Under the pieces are notes generated by a model. The model saw nothing but the letters and a program-made list of their open reading frames with translations. It did not search any database and was not told the DNA's origin. Of a stretch of DNA of 64,000 nt, positions 57,932-64,000 are shown one piece after another. The DNA lies in contig JAGMVK010000002.1 of assembly GCA_020747065.1 (NCBI GenBank), positions 3,882,002-3,946,001 on the forward strand, in the 5' to 3' direction. The stretch comes from Cadophora sp. MPI-SDFR-AT-0126. Lineage: Eukaryota > Ascomycota > Leotiomycetes > Helotiales > Ploettnerulaceae. The position numbers and the translations under genes were made by a program. Positions within the stretch are counted from its first letter, which is position 1. Every line of letters begins with the position of its first letter.

Positions 57932-60900
57932 ATGGATCCATTCGTGCATTTCCCAAGTCAGCGTGTGGTTGTGTGTTCCCAGTGTAAGCATGCAGTGTTA
58001 CCCAGCCATATCAATACGCATTTGAGGGATGAAGACAAGCATAATTTGCCCCAGGAGGATCGGGCGCGTATTATCCAGCAAATCCAGGCCATTGAAGGGT
58101 TAATTACAGATCGAGCAGAGTTGAATCAATTGGTTTTACCGTTAGCAAGTAGTCCCCCCATTCCCGAGTTACAACCACCAAGGACAAATGGAATGCAATG
58201 TCAATTACACGATGAAGCCCAAAGGCCGTGCCGATTTGTTATTTGCAACGAAGACGAGATCCGAAAACATTGCCGAAAGAAGCACGGATGGGAGAATAAG
58301 CAGAAGGGTAGGCCCAAAGCAGGAACAGAGCAGGATTTCCCGTGGAGAACCGGAGTCCATTGCCAGCATTTTTTCGTCCGTGGACCAGGAGCCCAGTTTT
58401 TTGAGGTCCACGCAGCAGAGCCCAGCCCAGCCATGCCATCCGGAGACGTTGATTTGGAGGCCATCAAGAATGAATTAGGACGGGTCATGAAGCAAGCCGC
58501 CGAAGAAGAACATCGTCAAATTACCGAACCCGAAGAAGCCAGAGAACCAAATTCATGGTTGTGTCGAGTAGGGTGGGTAGATCATTTGGGACATTTCGAC
58601 AGGAAGGCATTAGGGGAATTGGTTGCACCAGTCAAGGAAGATGAACCGGAGTTGCAGATATTATGCACGGCATTTGATTGGTTGATTCAGGATGCACAGT
58701 ACCATGCCGTTCGGAAAGTGGTGGGTTTAGAAGCATTGTTCGAGGCCAATAAGAAGGAAGTGAACAAGGAGACCCAGATGCCGTTTAATAGTTGGATGGA
58801 TATTACCACCGTCAAGACGTATACGGATGTATGCAAGCAGTTGTTGCGTTATATATTCCGGTCCAAAGACGTTGAACCCGAGAAGCGGCCGGCATATGAG
58901 TTGACGGAAAGTCAGCAGATGTGTATTGAAGATGTATGGACCAGTATTGAGGAATTGGTATGGTGGAAGGAGGAACAAATGGGAGATTCGGAAAGCAGGG
59001 AAGAAGAGGAGGAAGAAGAATCAGACGAGGAGATCGAAAGGATGGGCCGGATCCAGCGGAAGATTTTGCGGTTGTGGATTGCATTATTCAACCAGCCATT
59101 GCAGGACGACGAGTACAAGAGTGTTGTGATCAGTGGGGTGGCCGTTTTGGGAATGCGGGAAGACGATGGGTGGTTGGATGCCGAGGATTATACGCCCAAA
59201 TATTCGGCCGTGATCAAGTTGGCCCGGTTGATGGTAGTTCAAGAGGCGTACGAGAGGCGACGGGAAGCCATTGAACAGTATGAGAACCGCGGTTTGAGTA
59301 GGAAGAGAGCCAAGGAGAAAGCGTCCAGCCATTATGTTTTGACGCGGGGTTTAGTTCGTGCGTTTATGACCATGGCCCATGACGGGAAGGATCCCACGCC
59401 CATGCAATGGTTATACCGTAGCCGGTCATACGGGTTCAAGATCCGGTACACCACCACCGCCGAGGGGAAGATCCAGTGGATTGGGGATGACATTTTATAT
59501 CCGCATATGAGATTCAGCATGACGAAGTTCCGCAGTATGGTTCATGGGTTGGTTGGAGAGGCCAGAGAGGAGTTGTTTGGGAAGTTAATGATGGTAAAGA
59601 TGAGTGCAGACCAAGAAGTGGATATGAAGCAGGTCCCCCCGATCCATTGGGATAAAATGGTGGACCAGCCATCCGAAACCAAGGTGGGGTGGTCATTTTT
59701 AGACGATCAGCGGAATCAGTTTGCAGCATGCAAGCAGTGGTGGTTGTATGAGCGGATGTATAAAGAAGCCGGATTGCGGGAGCATTTCATGGACCAGGCC
59801 GGGAGGTTGAAGAAGAAAGCCGTGGCCGCATACCAGCGTCATGTAGAGCGGTTTCAAGAGTTGTTATGGGGTTTGATGCATTTATGTGGTGGGCAGCCGG
59901 CCAGAGCACCGGAATTGTTAGGGATGCGGTGGAAGAATACGGCGTATGGTGGGGTCCGTAATATTTTCATCGAAGAAGGGTTGGTGGCATTCGTGGCCCA
60001 GTATCATAAGGGGTATCGGAGCAGCGGGAACATCAAGATCATCCACCGGTATTTGCCCCGGGAGGTGGGAGAGTTGTTGGTGTATTATTTGTGGTTGGTT
60101 TTGCCATTTTGGGAGAAGTTACAGTTCCAGATGACCGGAAAGCCGAGTTCAAGTCCATTTTTATGGGGGGATGGCCAGAAGAAGGAGCACCGACAGTGGA
60201 CGGGACCCAAGCGGAGGCAGCCCAAGGCGGCAGAGATGGATGATGTCCCCGAAGAGAGGAGAGCAGAATTAGAAGAAGGAGATGGGGATGAGAGCAGGCA
60301 ACAAATGAGGTTGTTGTCCCAGCGTCAAGCACGCGCATGGACATCCGAACGAGCCCGGAAGATTTTGAAAGAAGCAGCCATGAGGTGGATGGGTGTAGAT
60401 GGGTTGAATATTAGCAGTTACCGCCAGATTGCCATTGCGATATCCCGGCGGTATTGCCGAGAGGACCGATTTGAGGAGGAGAAGACGAAGTTGGAAGAGA
60501 TTGAGGGTTGGGACGAGGATAATGCCGATGGGGACGATCCATGGGATTTGCAAGCCGGCCACGGGACCCATGTTGCAGGCATGATTTACGCCAGGGAGTT
60601 GATGGAAGGTGACAATTCCATCATCAGCCGCCGTGAGAAGTTCCGACGAGTCAGCCATGTGTGGCATTGTTTTTTGGGGTTTCCGTCAGCACATCAAGGT
60701 GTCGGGATGAGTGGGAGAGCCAAGAGGAAGCGGCAGGCGTATGAAGAAGAGATGCAGGATGCACAGATGGCCCGGTGGAAGCGATTACGGGGTGTTGACA
60801 TCCATGCGGAGTTGGAGAAGATGTTGGGGAGTGAGGCACGGTTCCGTGGATTGCAAGAGCCCGTGTTGCAAGCCATCATGAAGCACCAGAGCCCCATTTT

Positions 60901-62935
60901 AGGCGTGATGGCGACGGGGGTTGGGAAGACATTGTTGTTCCAGTTACCAGCCAAGAGCATGCATTCCGGCACCACCATTGTCATCAGCCCATTGGTTTCA
61001 TTACAAGAGCATATGGTGGAACGATGTCAGCAATTGGGCATTTCATGTGTGAAATGGGATCCAAGGCAATGCCATTCCCCCAGCCAGATTGTCATCGTCA
61101 CGCCCGAGTCAGCGGTCAGCAAGACATTTGGGACGTTTTTGGACCGGTTGCAAGGGTTGCATCAGTTGGACCGGTTTGTATTCGATGAGTGTCACACGGT
61201 TTTAGACAGCACCCCCGAATTCCGTCCGAAGATGAGGCGATTAGGCGAGTTAGTGGAAAGGGGGGTGCAGATGGTTTATTTGACGGCGACATTGCTACTA
61301 CATGCCGAGCCAGAATTCATGAATATCATGAAGGTTCGGGCCGAAGATGTTCACATATTCCGAGCACCCACCAGCCGTCCCAACGTTGCGTATTCCGTGG
61401 TTGAGTACGAGGCGGATGAGTTTGGGAGAGGGGATATTACAGCTGTTTGCAAGTTAGTGGAAGAGAAGTTGGAAGAATACCCCGCACCAGCTAAAATCAT
61501 TATATACAGCAGTAGTATTGTCACCACCCAGGAGGTGAGTAGTGCATTAGATTGCCACGTATATTACCGAGATGTAGGTGATGCAGTCGTCAAAGATGAG
61601 ATCCGGAAGGCGTGGGAGAGTTCAGATGGACGTGTTATTGTTGCCACCAATACATTTGGATTAGGCATTGACCGGCCAGATGTTCGGGTAGTGATTCATA
61701 TTAGGCCTATTTACTAGATGCGGAATTATAGCCAGGAGAGTAGGCGAGCCGGGCGGGATGGGTTAAGGAGTCAAGTCATTATCATGATGCCTGTTGGAAA
61801 GTAAGAGGTATTGCAAAAGTCGCATGAGCAGTCACAAAGACAACCGCCCAAGTTTCATATTAGCATGACGGCGAAGGAGAAGGAGAAGATTGAGAGGCAG
61901 AAGGTTGAGCGATTTATAAGTAGTGCCAAATACCGACGGATTTATTTGGATCAGGAGATGGATGGGAGGATTGATCGAGTGAAGTGTGAGGACGAGGAAG
62001 AGCGTTGCGATATGTGTTGCGAGAGTGATGCCATGATGGAAGAATTAGAGGCCAAGCGGCAAGCACATGTTGAAGAAGCCCGGAAGGAGCAAGAGAAGCA
62101 AGGCCGGTTGATGGATAGTGCCATTGATATCCCATCCAGCAGTATTCGAGTTTCCAGCGTCCGCAGCAACGGATTAGACAGCAGCGATGGTCCATTTCCC
62201 AGTTCGCCCTCAGCATATTCACAGAGCAGCACCGTGAGTTTTAATCAAGGGTTTGCGGCAGATCAGATTAGTCCAGCAGAACGGGAAGAGTTCCAGTCCC
62301 AGCAGATCCAGCGGCAGCAGCAACGGTTATATGTTCAAGAACATAATCAGCAAGAAGGCCATGACATATGGGATTTGGAAAATCGATTGGATATGTGGGT
62401 TAGGAAGTGCCCGTTGTGTTACGTCCGACGGTGTGCGGGCCATTCAGTTGAGATCTAGCATACGTTGGACGAGTGCGTCGATCCGGAGAAAGGATTAGTT
62501 GCCAGCGAAGTCGAGGCATTAAAGGGCATTCATTTCGAGAGATATGCAAGTTGTTATGATTGCGGCGTTGCGCAGCAGATTTGTACAAGGTGGGAGGAGA
62601 TCCGTGAAGGGAATAAGAAGTTTCAGCGGATCCCAGAGGGGGTTTGTCAGTATAATCAGATCGTACGGCAAGTGGTAGCCGCTATTATGGTTGCAGGGCC
62701 GTCAGAGGTAACGGATCAGGAGGTTTGGTCACATATGCGGACAATAGGCATTTGGGGAGTCAACCAGCAGTTGGATCCGGGTGAGAAAGCAGAAGTCAAG
62801 AACGGGATATTGAAGTAGTTTGGGCAGAAGGTAATTTAGGGGTCGATTGAAGCGAGTGTTTTGTTGCAAGTGTTTTACCGGTTAACAGTTGGATTAGAAG
62901 ATTGGAGGAGAAGAGTTAGAGTAGGTAAACGATAG
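57932..62935 (+). pseudogene. DUF3505 / tyrosine-recombinase-like / RecQ helicase fusion (telomere-linked-helicase-like)
   Basis: A single intronless frame of 1667 codons with five premature stops at 61715, 61802, 62456, 62816 and 62837. Residues 1-165: DUF3505 (OrsD-type) Cys/His region with CSQCKHAVLPSHINTHL and EIRKHCRKKHGW. Residues 500-890: a recombinase-like core with R658 (GQPARAPELLGMRW), K693 (YHKGYRSSGNIKIIHRYLP), R831 (SSYRQIAIA) and H877...Y886 (GHGTHVAGMIY). Residues 965-1290: RecQ-type helicase with Walker A ATGVGKT (K999), DECH (D1085), TATL, and SSGRVIVATNTFGLGID-like motif VI region, then QESxRAGRDG beyond the first stop. The C-terminus is Gln-rich with a CPLCYVRRC motif. Helicases of this kind are usually subtelomeric. 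The stops fit CAG/CAA/TGG to TAG/TAA. The start is the first Met of the frame. Confidence 0.88.
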
Positions 62936-62954
62936 AATAGAATATTAAGGGTTT

Positions 62955-63123
62955 AAGCCGATTTAAGTGCCCGCGGTAGGATGTGAAGCGTTTAGGAGCA
63001 AGCCGATTTGAGTTCCCGCAGTAGAAGATTGGGGTTAAGGGACAAGCCGATTTGAGTGTAAGGGGTTAAGCCGATTTAAGTGCCCGCGGTAGGAGGATCG
63101 GGGTAAGGGGACAAGCCGATTTG
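62955..63123 (+). repeat. AAGCCGATTT(A/G)AG short repeats
   Basis: Five copies begin at 62955, 63000, 63044, 63068 and 63113. Two carry the longer form ending TGCCCGCGGTAG and one the variant TTCCCGCAGTAG. They directly follow the helicase gene and resemble, loosely, the AACCCGACTT repeats upstream of it. Confidence 0.85.
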
Positions 63124-64000
63124 AGGACCAAGCTGTTGCACGCAGCGCCATGAGAGGAAGCCCCCGCCGGCGAGGCGGCAGTCCAAAAGGTAGTAGGGTG
63201 TTAGTTTTAAGATATGGGACAACCCGTTGTATTATGGGAGTGTATTTCATAGGGGCAGGTAGAAAAGGCAATAGTAGATTTGACGTAACCCGAACCGGTT
63301 CATTTAAGTGGGATTATTTATATCCCGATAGAACACGTTTCCAACAAGAAAGGAAAGATTATTTGATCGGGTTAGTATTGATTTATGTCCCGTGAGGGAA
63401 TATAGTTGTATAATGCAGAGAGGCAGACGGATTTGAAAGGGGTGAGTAAGGGCGGTAGTCAAGGAAAGCAAAGGGTTGAAGTATTAGAGGACAGTCAGTA
63501 GAATAATATTCAAGGGTTATAGGGATTTTATGAGAAGGGGTCATGATTTAAGGTAAAGGTTAATGTTATTAGATGCTAAAGAATAGTGAGGGTTAAAAGG
63601 GAGTATGGTAGGGTCGATGGATTTTGGGATCATATGTCCGAATCAAAGAATTTAGCGCGGTTCGGTTGATTAATTCAATTCGTAAGTTGATTTATATGTT
63701 TGATCGGATATATATAAAAGGAATTTCACGTAATCGTAGGTCGGATAATATGGATAAGGAGTAGTTGGGCAGGAGAAGGGGCGGGTTTGGTGTTTTAGAT
63801 GCGGGGCGCGTCGGATTACATAATCAAAACAATGGAATTTTAGTGGTGGGCGGGGTTAATAGAAGGGGTTTGCAGTGATTTTAATCGATATAATATTAAT
63901 ATAAGGGGTGGGAATGAATAAATACGAGATAGGGTATCGAGGCAATTTTTGATCGGACGATTATCAGTTATGGTGGTGGAATAATGGGATAAATTAGATT
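63124..64000. other. non-coding tail of the CT-poor block
   Basis: AT-rich with G-rich patches and no gene recognised. It keeps the CT deficit (two CTs in nearly 900 bp), so the block continues past the window edge. Confidence 0.7.

Larger units (their letters stand above)
57652..64000 (+). other. CT-dinucleotide-free block (probable mobile element, right end outside window)
   Basis: Read line by line, the + strand has no CT from 57652 to 61294 and only about 12 CTs up to 64000, at roughly 61295, 61298, 61443, 61491, 61707, 61714, 61791, 62209, 62455, 62682, 63133 and 63576. AG is frequent throughout. The effect covers coding and non-coding sequence alike and starts sharply: the previous CTs are at 57650, 57613 and 57607. 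In the gene it removes CTN leucine and NCT codons. The block contains the whole DUF3505/recombinase-like/RecQ gene and its downstream repeats. Confidence 0.9.

Noticed and set aside
60557..60589. GHGTHVAG resembles the active-site histidine box of subtilisin-like proteases
   Set aside because: The Asp and Ser motifs of subtilases are absent, and the stretch lies after Arg, Lys and Arg residues at recombinase-like positions with the right His-to-Tyr spacing, so a tyrosine-recombinase reading explains more.
62955..63123. Regular short repeats as a CRISPR array
   Set aside because: Spacing is irregular, repeats are only about 12-25 bp and imperfect, and the organism is a fungus.

Overview
The window looks like an accessory, repeat-rich, possibly subtelomeric region of a filamentous ascomycete (Pezizomycotina). 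The evidence is short introns of about 45-60 nt with GTNNGY-type donors and CTAAC/CTGAC-type branch sites, typical fungal families (HET, CFEM-GPCR, DUF3712, DUF3723, Zn-cluster regulators, P450s, MFS), and transposons carrying C-to-T nonsense changes at CpA/TpG sites, which is the signature of repeat-induced point mutation (RIP). No rRNA, tRNA or CRISPR was found.

Layout. 1-1.2 kb: a C2H2 zinc-finger gene (minus) that runs off the left edge. 1.5-2.3 kb: a TA-flanked MITE. 4.4-13.8 kb: a DUF3723 gene broken by an antiparallel, internally deleted Tad-like LINE and by a 4.4-kb hAT transposon with a perfect 8-bp target duplication. 14.6-16.1 kb: a reductase fragment and a LINE endonuclease fragment. 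16.3-18.1 kb: an apparently intact MFS transporter. 18.8-24.8 kb: a Helitron RepHel gene. 27.2-38.4 kb: a DUF3435-type captain C-terminal remnant, a P450, a RIP-mutated Copia relic, a CFEM rhodopsin-like receptor, a truncated Zn-cluster regulator, a Myb/SANT gene and a P450 fragment, all lying between two copies of an exact 22-bp direct repeat. 38.4-39.3 kb: a DUF3712 gene. 41.7-43.9 kb: a RIP-killed HET gene. 45.5-50.3 kb: lineage-type hypothetical genes, two of them divergent. 51.5-54.8 kb: a Fot1/pogo element with 79-bp terminal repeats, itself split by an 846-bp hAT-type MITE. 55.3-55.7 kb: a small secreted Cys-rich gene. 57.65 kb to the right edge: a very unusual block carrying a DUF3505 / tyrosine-recombinase-like / RecQ-helicase fusion.

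Main discovery. From 57652 to the end of the window (about 6.35 kb, coding and non-coding) the + strand almost completely lacks the dinucleotide CT: none in the first 3.6 kb and about 12 in total, while its complement AG is abundant. This is strand-asymmetric and starts abruptly. Several of the few CTs fall exactly where later CpA-to-TpA changes (including two premature stops) would have created them, so the ancestral element may have been essentially CT-free. The gene inside carries an Arg...Lys...Arg...His-x8-Tyr constellation like a tyrosine recombinase, joined to a RecQ-type helicase. Together these suggest a mobile, telomere-linked-helicase-like element with an undescribed composition rule.

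Three Starship-associated families (DUF3723, DUF3435, Myb/SANT) also occur, suggesting degraded Starship material in 4-38 kb. Most genes here are cargo or relics. The plausible working genes are the MFS transporter, P450, CFEM receptor, DUF3712 protein and the divergent pair.
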